From: Saccoglossus kowalevskii
Taxonomy: Eukaryota > Hemichordata > Enteropneusta > Harrimaniidae
Reading direction: 5' to 3'
Assembly (NCBI RefSeq): GCF_000003605.2
Contig: NW_003130854.1
Location: 2,276,924-2,299,650 of the forward strand
Length of the DNA stretch: 22,727 bases
Shown here: piece after piece, positions 8,945 through 21,882 of the stretch
Layout of the letters: every line of letters begins with the position of its first letter
Numbering within the stretch: position 1 is the stretch's first letter
Made by a program: the position numbers and the translations under genes
The notes under the pieces: model-generated
What the model was told of the DNA's origin: nothing
The model's database searches: none
Seen by the model: only the letters and a program-made list of their open reading frames with translations

Positions 8945-9589
8945 TCATGAATTTGTTTTTGCGTATCTGTTGACCGACTTAATTAGCTGATTATTAGCGA
9001 ATTGCTGTGTTATGTCTGTCATCGTGTAGGCCTATTTGAAGTTTTGGACGGAACTTGGCTCAGTGGTTTGGAACTAATTACGAGATATCCGTCGCTATTC
9101 TGACATCCGTAGTTATTAATGTAGTGAACGATTAATCAAAAGATATGACGTATTCAGTGCTTAGTGTGATTGGCTTTATGATTGAAGGTTACGCCCTAGA
9201 GTCTTTTTACTGCATTGTAATTGGTCAGAGTTTTGAAAATGAATAAAGAGAGTTTGAGTTGGTCTTGGCGAATACTCCACGACAGACGCAGTCCGAGAGT
9301 CCAGTCCAGGGGCGAGCCTTGAGGCAGTCCAGTCTTGGGCTAGTCTTGGGTCAGCTTTGCGAGAGTCTTGGGGATTTTTTCCCCAGGGCGCTGTGTCTTA
9401 TAGAGTGCTCCAAAAGATCGACTAAGACGAGAGCTGAAACGTATTTCGTTGTGTGCGCCTTATTTGACTGTAAAGTTAAAGTGACTTTCCCGATCCCGTA
9501 CCTCAAGGGGACGAGATATAGAGACGAGACGAGTTTCCCCCCCCCCTGACAGTGTGGAGACCCCGAGGAAAAGAATTTACCCCTGACAC
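8945..9589 (+). mobile_element. LTR-like repeat, copy A
   Basis: This ~645-bp block aligns to the reverse complement of 21264-21882 at roughly 80% identity by eye, with a ~30-bp insertion in each copy relative to the other. Conserved in both are two CCAAT boxes (ATTGG at 9169-9173 and 9220-9224), an AATAAA/TATA-like box (9242-9247), a stretch of repeated AGTCTTGG units (9255-9375) and GTGTCTTATAGAGTGCTC. It ends CCCTGACAC. The layout resembles a U3 promoter followed by R/U5 of a solo LTR, but no boundary pair or target duplication was established. The frames at 9259-9549 and 9351-9635 fall inside it and are not genes. Confidence 0.6.
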
Positions 9590-10830
9590 TACTCAGTTTC
9601 CCATAGCCTGGGTTGCTATGCCAACTGAATTCCACTGTAAATCAATATATGACTTAGGACACTATCACTTTACAAGTATCTGTAAACCCGTCAACTAACA
9701 ATGAGAGTATTTGGTTTCACCACAGGCACGATGATCAACCAATTAAGATACTCTTGTTTACCTATCACCACTAATCCCTTGATTAACTCTAGTTATAATT
9801 TCACGGCCGATTGAAACATTATATAACCTTTAAGAGTCGAAACAAATCAATTAATGAACCACGACTAATAATACGCCGAATTTTAGGTCCGGAATTAACA
9901 ATCTTACTAGGGTTTCTACTTTGTAATGAAGTGCCTCTCTGTGAATTCTAAGCAATCTCACAAACCATTCAACAACTATTATAGCGATTGCGTTGCCAAT
10001 TACGGTTTCCAGACTTGTTCCAAAGCTGAAATAATAACGGGAGGCTTTTTCCCGGGTTCTGGTCACTAACTGAGAGAAGACAAAGATCCTGTCTCCAATT
10101 CGAAAGTCTATTAAAAGAGTTATCAGTTTGCTTACCCGAAAACTATGAAAATCAGTGTCGAGTCAGGTTTCGCCGTGTTCCCACATCAAACATAAGCTCT
10201 CGCTGGAAAACGGTGAATTTAGCAGGCAAAACTCAAACTTGGACAGTCTTCTCCCAGTCCGTAGTCAGAGACAAGTTTACAGTGAAAAACAGGCCTTTTT
10301 ATACAAAATACAGCATAGTAAGAATTACTCAGATTCTACGGAATTATTTGGATTCGCACTCTCATTGGCCAATTTCTCTAAATATCCTTTTTAGGTAGAA
10401 TTTAGGAATCTTGTTATTGTCCAAACCGGGCTATGTTTACATCCATATTTAGTAATACTGCAATTCGGGAGATACCTGAAGATGATACTTCACCTGTAAT
10501 AAATACGCTTCACTACTTGGGTGCTATTAAATCTCTCAATTGGAGGTCATAAACAAGTGTATATATTTCAAGAGGCCTCTTCGGATGTTTTGAAATATGG
10601 AAAATATTTTAGGGATCGAATATCATCAGCCACCTGGTTGCTGGACTTGAAACAATATACTCGTGGACTGTAAAGTATCAGTTGTCATCCCAGCACTTCG
10701 GATGTATCTACTTGTTGATCTGCCTTCATGTGTCTTTGAGATTCTATTACAAGAGTTGATATACGATCCGAGCAAGACATGAAAAAGGGAGGGGGTGTAC
10801 AATGTACTAGGCGGCTATTTTATTACAATA
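9590..10830. other. Unassigned DNA between LTR-like repeat and LINE relic
   Basis: No recognisable protein or RNA is present. The frames at 9851-10066, 10155-10394 and 10213-10398 show no domain. No primer-binding site follows copy A, which argues against 9590 onward being the interior of an LTR element. Confidence 0.4.
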
Positions 10831-11760
10831 TTAAATACATTTAATACATTTAGCAGATAAATAACAACCAATATTTTTAAATCTGAGTCCATCGATGTAA
10901 ACAGTAAACAGGTGTGGTAATAGAATACTACCTAGTCTAACACCATTGACAGTATTGAAACTTTTGGAAACTGTGGATCCCAAAAGAACATTAAACTGTT
11001 GAATTCGATACCGATACAAAAGAATTCTCACAATAAAAATTGGAACACCTCACACACGGTCGAATGCTTTTGGGGCGTCTAAAAAGATATAAATATTATT
11101 ACGTTTAAAAATATCGATCGTTGTTTAGTAAAAATACACACATATCAGTAGAATTTCCATTTTTGATATCAAATTGATGGTCACTCGTACGAAGATACTG
11201 ACCACAGTGCTACGGAATCGTTTTTTATACAGCTTTTAGATAGAAGTAACAATGGGACGATAATTTCCAGAGCTAGTAATATCACCATTTTTATTTTTCA
11301 CAATGGGCACCACATGCGGCAGTGAAATAATAATAAAAACCGAGAAAATGCACCGAAGTAAATGGAAATGAAAACAAAACTAGAACATAGTCATGCGCAT
11401 GTTTAATATGCTTGGCTGAAATGCCATCGGATCCACCCAATTTCCCGGCAATTTCTCGAATGCTACGTTTGATCTCCACAGAATTTACAATCATGTCCTA
11501 ATGAATTAACAATCAGAAGTTTGCTTCTTACATAATGTTCGTCTTTGTTGTCCGATACAAAGAATAGTAAATTTGCGTGATGATTTTCCTACGTATCAAC
11601 ACTGTCTGTGCAGCCATTACATCCATCAAGTGATAATGAAAATTGTGATGATTTCTTGGACCAACGTTATTCATGAAACGAAACATGTTAACATTCTTAT
11701 GAAGGTGACTATTAGCAAGAGCATCTACTCTCATTTCTTTACAGAGTCTGAAAACATATT
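10831..11760 (-). pseudogene. CR1/Jockey-like LINE reverse transcriptase relic
   Basis: Minus-strand translation gives, in N-to-C order but in several frames: RVDALANSHL (frame 11528-11734), DGCNG (11613-11627), SDNKDEHY (11532-11555), the pre-palm segment GKLGGSDGISAKHIKHAH (frame 11291-11494), VVPIVKN and GNYRPIVTSI (11239-11268), motif A FLDAPKAFDRV (11053-11085) and, in frame 10831-11031, NGVRLGS...LLPHLFTVYIDGL. This is the palm of a non-LTR RT plus the linker preceding it. Stops and frameshifts are numerous, and the YADD box and C-terminus are missing because the element breaks off near 10831. No endonuclease domain was seen upstream. It differs clearly from the RTE-like relic at 2160-3005. 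The exact clade is uncertain. Confidence 0.8.
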
Positions 11761-13019
11761 TAAATTTAGCTGAGTTTTGTACATTAAATTAGACAATGGA
11801 ACTTGACTAGGGTTTAATTGCATCTACAACAAAAAAAGAATCTCGTGCAATCGTGTAATATTCTGCTACAAAATTATTCTAATCGGGTAAAGGATAACAC
11901 ATGAGGTTACGGAATGCAAGATAGCAAAATTTGTTTATGAATAATCGAGTTATTTGCACTAGACCAGAAAGAATAGTAACTAACACTTGCCTTTACCTTT
12001 TAGTTAAAGGTTTAGAAAAGCCACGACATAAAAGATAAGATGGTAGAAAAAAATTACATCTTTTTATATTTACATCAACATGTCCAAGAAAATGCATTTT
12101 TGTAGATAATTACTACTATTATTTTTAACTTTTTGTAGAACAAAATATAAACCACTATACTCTATAGGAATAACTATTCTACTTGGATATGCAGTTTCAC
12201 TATTAATCAAAATTACAAAAAAAAATATTTGTGTTCGCTAACTTTGATCCTTTTCGAAATGCAAAATGTTATTTCGGAATCTATACAATCCACGACGGGA
12301 TTGGCTTAAACAAGAAAATATAAGTTGTCATACAATCTAATTTACCCTCCCTAAATTGTGAAATATTGAGATATATGTATATATTTTGAAAACGATAACT
12401 TTCTATTCAGACAAAATAAATGTGCTGCTGGGCCTTTCACGTGAACTTTGAACCAATTAATTTTACTTTTAACCACTCTAGCCTTCCTTCTGGTAACCGT
12501 GTCTCAACTAAGCGTCTCTCAGTAAGTATCTGACACGCATCAATACAATTCGTAACGCTAATTACACTTGATATGTAAGACATGAATAGACAGTTTAACT
12601 ATTTAAGTGAAGATATTCTGATCTTCCCTTCAAGCAATTTACACGTTATCATAACAATAGACAACAATAGATAGTAGACAAGACGATAAACTAAATAAAA
12701 ATAAATTCTGTATAAATGTATTAGTAGGATGTACACTCGAATTAAAGATTCACCATGATTATATATTTGAATAGCATTACACAAAAGAATATATAGACAA
12801 AGTGCTTTTCATAACATAACAGAAAAGATGGTAGACTTAATTACACATTGTACAGGTTAATCCTTCGAATAAATATTGTAGTAGGATGGATGATTCAATA
12901 AATACGAATAATTGGTCTTGATTGCATTGCGTTTTGGCCTATCGACAAACATTTTTCTATTTCTATATTTCTAAATATCAATTAACTAGTTAATTTCTTT
13001 GGCGATTGGAAGCCATTGA
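11761..13019. other. Unassigned AT-rich DNA
   Basis: No gene, RNA or repeat recognised. The only frame, at 12599-12784, is AT-driven and without motif. Confidence 0.45.
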
Positions 13020-13290
13020 AGGAATTAGTGCATGTTGCTCCCAGGCAAAAGCTCGTGCTCGTGATTTCCCTTAGAAGAGCGTATTGGATTGTGTTGTGAA
13101 GAAATCAATGTTTATCTACACAAATGTCGCATATGCGCGGCGCGACGACTACTGCCCTTTAAGCTCGCATTGACTACACGCGATTTAATGCAGGGGAAGC
13201 ACCACCTGCAAACTGTTTTCGCGTGCGTTATCATTTCCTGAAACTTAAACCCCACGCGTGCGCATATGAAGACCCCTCTTTTTTAAGCGA
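13020..13290. promoter_or_regulatory. CpG-rich pocket, possible regulatory element
   Basis: This ~270-bp stretch is visibly richer in G+C and CpG than its surroundings. It includes the palindrome CGCATATGCG (13128-13137), the run GCGCGGCGCGACGAC just after it, and GCGTG cores around 13220-13260. No coding region is recognised next to it. It could be a CpG-rich promoter or enhancer, or a remnant of a GC-richer insertion. Confidence 0.3.
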
Positions 13291-16200
13291 TCACATGAAA
13301 TCTCATTTGTATACGATTCATCTAATTTAACAGAATCGAACATATTTAAGTTCGAAGCGCAGCAAAAAAAATGCATACTCACTCAATCAAACTGCACACT
13401 GCAAACATGTCGGTGTGAATCAGAAAACATTTCTTTAGCATATTATTTAAATTTGTCCTCGAATAAGAGATGACAGAATCAATAAAATGTGTTACACTAC
13501 AGAGCAGATTTGAAATTCTGGCCAATTGTAACAACAATTTTAATCTTACAAAATTACAGTTGAAACATAATTGCCAAGGTGAATAAATATCAATTTTCAC
13601 TTGCATCAAATTGTAATACATTTAACCGATAGTATTGTAGAAAAACAGAAGGAATGAACAGATGATTATTTTTTAACTAAGAATTTCAGAAGGATCTCAT
13701 TCACGTAATTCACGTTCCCTCACACAGTAAAATGAAATGGTACACGTTCCCATATTCAAAATGTTCAATAATATATGCAAATGATCGTTTTGCGAATCTC
13801 GTTTTTTATGTGAACTGTTGTTGATCTCTAGTTAGATTAGAATTTATACCTAATTCAACTGGTGAGTAATGACAGTGTGCGTAAATCTCACTCACGTACT
13901 TCTAGAACACATTAAAATTAATTATCATTTATGGTCTACTTTGAATTAAATTTTCATTAGTGGACACATCTCTCAATTCATCTGTATATACCCAGAAATC
14001 AATTGTATGTCTCTACATAATAACGACAAATCTACACAAGTGTAATTCGTAGGCCACAGGCAGAATAATGCGAGACAATATAATGCTACTAATTGTGTAA
14101 CTCTGATGTGAAAAGATTTCTAGAACCAGATTTACTGTAGAACAAAATACAGTCGAAAATATATACTTAATGTAGAGATGCAGGTTCGTGGGCACTTGGG
14201 AGTGATTTTTTTTTTTGCTTTTTATTATCCAAACAGTCTTGCCTATAGACTATTAAAATTTTGTAGAATTGTGAATAGTGGAACATACTCAAAAAACGAT
14301 TTTAAAATATTGACAGGTGCAAACATTCTATCTTTTGAATGCTTTGCAAGATTTAGCAAGACTTCACATAAATAATAAAAAAGAAACATGGTGAAAAAAA
14401 GGAATGATGCATTACATTTAACTTTTTACAAAACGATAATACATTTAAATTTGGAACTGTTACATCCATTTTAAATATGAGCATTAGCAAACTTCTTACT
14501 GAGTGAATTGTTATGCAAATTAGCAATAATCTCAGCTTCTTTTTAGTGAACATCCCAGAACTTTAAAAAAATAGCTCCTAGACGCTTTGACCTTTTGTTT
14601 TGAAATTTTCACAAATGATTGACAATGTCAATGAGCTTTCCGAAAATATATAGTTTTGTGGACAAGGGAGGTCAACTTGGTTTCCCAATTAACTAATTAA
14701 ATTACCTGTCAGGTAAACTGCATCTCTACCTTAAGCAATGTAGTTTATGTTTGTGAATATATTTATTTAACATTGCAGCATAGACCACGTCACTCTAGAA
14801 GAAATTCTGCAGATACTTAAATTCGGATTCCAACAAGATGCCTCGTCACTAGAAAAGAATTGTTTATTTCAAAATTCGCAGCTTAGACCAGTGGATAAAC
14901 ACATGTTGACTATCTATCTATTTTGATTGTTACTGCCATTTTCATTTAATTTTGTTTCGATTCTATATTTAGAAATGCCGAACTGTCCGAGCAAATTTAA
15001 AACATGTGCGAGTAGGTCATCCAACATCTATATTCTTAAGAATCATGCATATAGATAAGCTGTGTGCTGCAAAATATCGTAATCCAGTGTTTTAATATCA
15101 ACATATTATACGCATACACACGTAATCAATTTGGTTTTAAATGTTTCTAGATATCAAAAAATGGTGTTATTATATTTATTTCAAGATATATATGTATATA
15201 ATTGATATGTGTAGGTGTACATAAAACAAGTTTGTGGCAAATAAAACATTGTATGTTGCATGTTGGTGTTAAAACTTCAAAGAAATGTGAACAAATACAT
15301 TTAACATCATAACTAGACTTCTATTTTCAAAAACAAAAAGTCATAATTCACATCTGTACCACATGTCACAAAATGTATAGAATATTTTCTAAAGCTTGAC
15401 GTCTGACGATTATAAACACACTTCTTTTAATATGTCTTAGTGTAACATTTTGTTAAATCACAGAAAAAAGCAAAATAAGTGACAAAAAGTGCTTCAGCAA
15501 CCGAGAAAAACAACTGTCACCATGCAAGAAAATTCTGTACGTACGTGAAGACAGTCACCACCATGTATATAACAGGAGTACAACATCACTAATAAGCAGT
15601 AGACATTAATATAAAGTTTTAATCAATTTATACCATGCTTTACATTATCATGTGAAAGTGTGACTATGTTTCAACTTTTGTAGAAATGAAAATCCACAAA
15701 TACCGAAATTCGTTTTACAATCAAATGTGCCGGCCATCTTGCTATCACGAACGCTGAATGTGATGATTTATAAATATATTTGTGTGTGCTTGTACACGTA
15801 TCATAGCGTTAATACTTTTTTAAAATTTATGCTGATATGTGACATAGCTAAGGTCTTATAGCACATACATTGACATACTCCATTACCCGTAAACATATCA
15901 TACCACGCCTATGAATAACAACTAAACCAAAAATAATTTGAATTAATTTAAGGGAAGAATCATGTTCATGTTCATGCATATCACTTAATGTTTTACAATG
16001 CTTTCGATATAATACACGGTGCTTTTCATCCAAACTGCGTATATCCTTGTATATGGTATCACTAACGTATCTCGGGTCACCCTAGCTTTTCCTAATTACA
16101 TTGACATTTTGCGGCTTATCAAGAAGATTTTAAATACAAAGAAAAACTATACTGCATTTTGTGAAGCATTTATTTCATTTCAATACATATGCTTTAATTG

Positions 16201-16454
16201 GCCATGCACATATTGTTATCTCTGTTAGGGGGCTGAGATGTTTCTATATGAATTTTTATGTCGTCATCTTTGATATGCAATTGATTCAGGAAATGAAATC
16301 GCTAGTTAATAGATCACGTCCTCTATACTGTACAATGAATGACGGTATGCACACAGTGCAGCTTGAATTGACAAGTGTGTAGAAAACTCATTATTACCTA
16401 CATTCACTTTTCAAGTCACATTGCACTTGAATCTAACGTTTACAACTTTGAGAA
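13291..16454. other. Unassigned AT-rich DNA
   Basis: No supported gene. The frames at 13379-13621, 14013-14195, 14178-14375, 14353-14553, 15848-16033, 16019-16228 and 16161-16382 are short, low in complexity and overlap on both strands. Two ATGCAAAT octamers are present (13775-13782 and 14513-14520). Confidence 0.45.
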
Positions 16455-16487
16455 ACATATACATATACATATACATATACACATATA
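16455..16487 (+). repeat. Hexanucleotide microsatellite (ACATAT)n
   Basis: About five units of a 6-bp ACATAT/CATATA repeat, the last ones degenerate. Confidence 0.85.
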
Positions 16488-18486
16488 ACACATTTTCTTA
16501 GAAAACCTGACTAGTTAGAAATGGACACTAAAACTGAATATATTTTCGTCGTCGTACAATCGATTTTGAAAATTTCCCTTGTAAGTAATTAAGTAATTGC
16601 GTAGAGAATTGCAATTTAGTTCATGCTGTCCAGTCATAATTCGGACTGCAGTATGCTTGGAATTTAACTAACTAGGCATGCTGCATGTTTTTTTTCTCGG
16701 TTCGTTTCTATTGTCTCCGTTTTTTTTTATTTATACCTTGACGATTTATGCTACTGTATTACTTAATTGCCGTCATAAATTACGCAACCGACAAAGCTCA
16801 CGATCATAGCCGTTGTCAGGGGCTTGGAAACTGTCCCATGGCTTCAAGGGCACAGCGTGTCACATGAATTGATTGTCGTCTGGGAAATTTAATGAACTCC
16901 GTTGTTTGATATGATGTATGAATAAATAATCAATCCAGAAAGGAGTTCATGAATATTTCAGGATTATATAGGACGACTGAATGAGCGGAAACATACATTT
17001 AATATTATGTGTTATTATATGTGAAATTTTCTATTCACTTTAATGAAAAGAAAGCAATGTAATCTTAGCTCGTCGTAAAAATAAGAATATTGTTTATTCA
17101 TGTGCCATCTGGATTTTGATTGGAGTCATGCATCTACAATTTACTGTTGGGAAAACCTGCATGACTAATCTCTTAATCATCAAACGTATATATGTAATTT
17201 AACGCAACCTTGATTGAGTTTAGATTGCTTTCTATACGAATAACAAGCTTTCCACACCTGAACAATTATTATGAGTTGATGGTAACCCACTGCTGTATTA
17301 TAGTACAGACTGTAGTATAGTACAAATTCAATTGGTTACATGGTTGATAAACTACTATTTCTGTGAAACTCGCAAAAAGTGTCATTAATACCCTATTTTA
17401 TTCTGAGAATCCCCTTTTATTTTTACTTTATATCCACCATAATATGTATTTTGCTCAGTCGTCGTAATACATTCAATTATACTACTAAATCATGGTGCGA
17501 CTGTCTATGTATATTCATTTTTCTCACACTCAGGTGCATACTTATTATACGAAGCCTGGTCAAACATGAGCCATCTCAAAAACACATGTCTCCCGATTGC
17601 TGAAATTTAACCAGGCTACTATTCGTCTTGCACGCACTACATGTTGTATGTTGGTCATATCACTTCTTGTCTCAACCCCATTACTTCACGAGTGTTGCCA
17701 TCATTTCATAGCGATTACATTTCTGACCCACTTGTCGCCATTTACTGGCCAATGGTCAATTCTTCCTTGATTACTATAAACTACACTTAATTTTAAATTT
17801 GTAGTAGAATACAATGAGCTCTCATTATGATGCACATATGTATCAGATGTGATTATTACATCAGGACCTTTTTATGCCCAGATCACCGACATAATTTCCG
17901 ACACTTCTCTAAACATATATATACTACAGTAAATTGCGTAGTTTAAATCGTTATCATACCACTGCTTGTACGTTAACAGAAATCACCGACCATTTCTGTC
18001 CCCAAAATGGGTCGATTATATCTGGTTAATTGTAGTGTACTAAAAGGCGCACAATAATTACTAGTGCAAACATTATACAGTAACAGTCTTGTTCATTACT
18101 CTCTGATTATTCTGTTGAACAGCTCGTATTGGCAGCGAATTGTGACTAGGTACATTAGACAATTACCATACATTTGAAAACAAGATTGGGAGTCAATGAG
18201 AAATCCATTGATTGTGCCACGTGTGGAGCAGGAACACCCGGCTTTCTTGCATATGTACCATGGAGTTCATATATCTGTATTTTGCCAAGTGATATACGAC
18301 ATGCTAATCTGTTATATACACAAATTTATTCACACATTGTGAATCAATGATTTGAAACGTGCTTGAGTGATGAGAACTGTTAACAGTTTATAAACCAACA
18401 TTTTGCAGAATGCGCTGAAATATTTCAAGTGAATGTGTTTGTAATGTATGCAATCAGTTTTTGTAGGATACTACAGTATAGTCATT

Positions 18487-18502
18487 AGACTGTCGACAGT
18501 CT
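18487..18502. repeat. Perfect 16-bp palindrome
   Basis: AGACTGTCGACAGTCT equals its own reverse complement. It has no spacer and could bind a dimeric protein; it is equally compatible with chance in a window this size. Confidence 0.6.
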
Positions 18503-19309
18503 TCGGGTCTAATTTAATTATGTATCCTAGACATTCACACGCCGAGGGACTTTAATCTCGAAATACTGTCCTCGTCTGAAAGTTGCTAGTTAATATGAAT
18601 AATTCATAGTTGACGCTGACATAGTGTATGCAAATTTATTCTAAATGGACGCCCTGAATGCGTTGATTGCTCACATTATCAACACAATGAATACAGTCAC
18701 TCTAACTAAAATAAATAAAAACTATTATATCGCCTAGAACCAAGGAACCAACGAGCATTGATTGTGGCAGTGAAATAGAAAATATAGAAAACTGGAGGAG
18801 ACTGTTTCGCGGGATCAACAGAATTACGACATGCGAAGAAATCGCCAGTTCTTACGCGTGAAGAAAATGGGGACGGGAGTGTTGACCCCGCACACAAATA
18901 TGGAATGATTTCGGGCTCCCAAAAACATAATTATATTGGCTAGATTTCAATTTATCGATGTCAAATTTTCTATCCCAGATCACATCAGAGCACTCAATAG
19001 TGAAACAATTATCACGATCAACTTGGGGTGCAGTCCAAACTTACAGAAACGTTTGAAATCTAGACAAAAAGGTCCGACTTTATAGGTCAATGGCTTGTAC
19101 GCTAACGAACACATCTTTCTCCTCTATGTAGTTTGCGATAATATCTCGCTGGTTTTCTTTGCAAAAAATATCATGGTAGTCAAAACATTCCAGCACTTTT
19201 TTAATGCATGTGTCAAGATTTGATATCAACAAATTATACTACGATTCAATAAGTCGTCCGTGTTGCGACCGCATATCGCAGTCCAAACAAATTTCGCTTA
19301 AGTCGTGAG

Positions 19310-19322
19310 TGACCCCTGACCC
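19310..19322 (-). promoter_or_regulatory. DR1-type nuclear receptor half-site pair
   Basis: On the minus strand this reads GGGTCAGGGGTCA: two GGGTCA half-sites with a 1-bp spacer, the DR1 layout bound by HNF4, RXR or COUP-TF type receptors. A CCAAT box (reading ATTGG) lies just downstream on the plus strand near 19331. No nearby gene is known, so function is unproven. Confidence 0.25.
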
Positions 19323-21263
19323 TTTTCACGATTGGTCACAATAAACATGATAGTCAACTTTAAACATGTAGAAATACACATCAGGACATTATACATTTAC
19401 ATCGAGGAGCATTACATTTATCACCGTCCCACAGGTATTTTGGATTTTTCTCGTTTCTCCAACCTGATCTGTCTTAATGAGAACATCAATGTCCAAGGGA
19501 GATGAAGTAATTTAGTATGAAATAAGATAAGATTGAATAAACTGCCCTTAGCACACGCAATGTTATATAAACATTATATAGGAGACGTTATCACAAGTGA
19601 TTCGCATACCTGTATTAATACTAAAGAGTTCAGTAAAAGGAGCGTATTGTAATTATGCAATGATATGCACAAATTACCTCACCTCAGCACAGTGATGTTT
19701 AAAAGTGTGTTTTATATATATACAAAATTAAACTCGAAATCTAATAATAAAATGAATGTGGCGTTATAGTTCACGTCACTAGATGTTTCAATCTAATTCA
19801 TGATAATATTGGCATTTAAAATTATTCACGGGAGGTTAATTCAAATTTTCTTGTGGGATTATGCAATTTATACTGTAACTACACATACATTGTAAATAGT
19901 GTTGTTTTATATTTGCATTACTTACTTAACTATTCTGTAAGTGACTGTCATTTGACGATTTTGACGCGGGAATAAACATTTGACAAAATGTTTTGCTTAT
20001 TCAAACAAGGGTACTTTTTTCATTTTTCAAAAAAATTAATAATGCCTTGAATAATTCTATAAAGCCAGTCTTCTATCGCAAGAAAGAAGTATATAGGTAT
20101 TTTGATTGGTATAGTATTTTACAAGTTTCTTGACTCCCCTCGCCTTAAATACAGTAACTTATTTTTATCTTTGTTTAATTTTAGTCCAGAGATTGTGTTG
20201 TAGAAATTTGCCGACCTGGCATATCACAATCTGTGATGATCGACATGCTAGCAAATGTAAACACAGTGCAACAATTGATAGCTTGTCCGTTTTGATTGGT
20301 CGAAAGGAATGAACTTGAAGGCATTTCGAAGGTGCAGGTGTATCCAGATTATTATGTCATGAGATAATGTAAATTGAACAGTCATTCTAAGATACGTTCA
20401 ATCATACTGAAATACATAAAAGCATATTATGTTTCATCATAATGAGACATTTTATTGAACAACAAATAAGGAATTATGAAATAAAAATAATATATTTCAC
20501 ATGTAGTTTGTCTTTAATTTGTCAATTTAGGCCTTTTTGTGGTTTAGCTTGTAACTTGCACCCTTTTACAATTTTGTTAATTTTTCATTTAAATCGTGTA
20601 AATTTGTTAACGACATCACAGTCAACGAAAAGATAGACATTTCCCTTCTCCTATACATTTTCTTCATTAACAGTATGGACGATATATTGTACTAATATAA
20701 GTAATATGTCCATTGAGCTTAGCTGAATCAAAGACGGCCTACATGATTTCGGTAGCATAATCTAGTGTTGACTGCCCTATTCTAATTGTAGCATTAAGTG
20801 CTAACGCCCAGAAGCACTACCAACATGCTTCAAATTTCCATTGGGTGAACTGCAGTGTATGATCAACTCAAATAAACAAATGCTCACAGAATAACACAAC
20901 AAACAACCATTCCAGCATTTGTGGAAATATTCTGACAAATCATAAAGAAATACACACTAAAATATATAATTACGTGAATGGAAATAGTATAGTAATATAA
21001 TAACTATGATAACAAAATGTACATAACATGTTTTAGAAAAATATACGTGTTACAAATGTACAAGAACAAGCCGCTCAACAACATGTTTTTGGATGTTGCC
21101 ATGGTAGGACATGAATATGAAACTAACATCGGTTTATAACCGAGCCCCGTATACGAAGTTCACAAAAAGCATTCAGTCTTCAGAAATCACTATATTTTAC
21201 TACTAGCACGTATTCTGCTGTTATTATTATTTCCGACCGTTTTGCGATGGTATTTTCAAAGTT

Positions 21264-21882
21264 GTATCACGGGGAAATTCTCTTCTCCTCTGAGGTTCTC
21301 CACACGTGCCGGGGGGATCTCGTCTCGTCTCTCTATCGCGTCCCCTTGAGTCAAATAGACGCACACAACAAAATACGTTTCAACTCTCGTCTCAGTCGGT
21401 CAGTCGAGCACTCTATAAGACACAGCGCCCTGGGGAAAAGTCTCCAATACTATCGCAAGGCTGACCCAAGACTAGCCCAAGACTGCGTCAAGACTCACCC
21501 CAAGACTGTGCTAGACTGCGTCTCTCCTCGTGTACTCGCCAAGACCAACTCAAACAACTTTATTCACTTTCAAAACCTTAACCAATTAAAAAGCAGTATA
21601 AAGACTATAGGGCGTAACCTTCAATCAAACAGCCAATCACACTGAGTACTGGACACGTTATATCTTTTGATTAATCGTTCACTACATTAATAACTGCGAA
21701 TACCAACTGTCAGAAATAGTAGTCCGAACAGCGACGGCCATCTCGCAATTAGTTCCAAATCACTGAGCCAAGTTCCGTCCAGAACTTCAAATGGGCCGAA
21801 ACAATGTCAGACATAACACAGCCACTCGCTAGCAATCAGCCAATTAAGTCGATTAACAGATACGCGCAAACAATTTCATCAT
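21264..21882 (-). mobile_element. LTR-like repeat, copy B (inverted)
   Basis: Reverse-complement partner of copy A at 8945-9589. On its own sense (minus) strand it shows the same two CCAAT boxes (plus-strand CCAAT at 21633-21637 and 21582-21586), AATAAA-like box (TTTATT at 21559-21564) and AGTCTTGG repeats. Weak similarity continues to about 21950. A candidate outer end is CCTGTCACA at 22328-22336, which would make a ~1.07-kb LTR with termini resembling TGTGACAGG...CCTGACAC; this is tentative. The frames at 21247-21645 and 21804-22007 lie inside the repeat, antisense to it, and are not called as genes. Confidence 0.6.

Larger units (their letters stand above)
16488..21263. other. Unassigned AT-rich DNA
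   Basis: No supported gene. Small structures are a 15-bp direct repeat with one mismatch (17293-17307 and 17310-17324), a 16-bp perfect palindrome (18487-18502) and a DR1-type motif (19310-19322). The frames at 17379-17603, 18706-18897, 20130-20312 and 20442-20636 have no recognisable domain. Confidence 0.45.

Noticed and set aside
9259-9635. Open frames on both strands
   Set aside because: They fall inside LTR-like copy A and are made of short AGTCTTGG-type repeats; the frames are not conserved in copy B.
17293-17324. Near-tandem 15-bp repeat CTGTA(T/G)TATAGTACA
   Set aside because: Only two units; listed in the surrounding region but too slight to interpret.
21247-21645. 132-residue open frame, among the longest in the window
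   Set aside because: It lies antisense within LTR-like copy B, has no recognisable domain, and the equivalent part of copy A does not preserve it.
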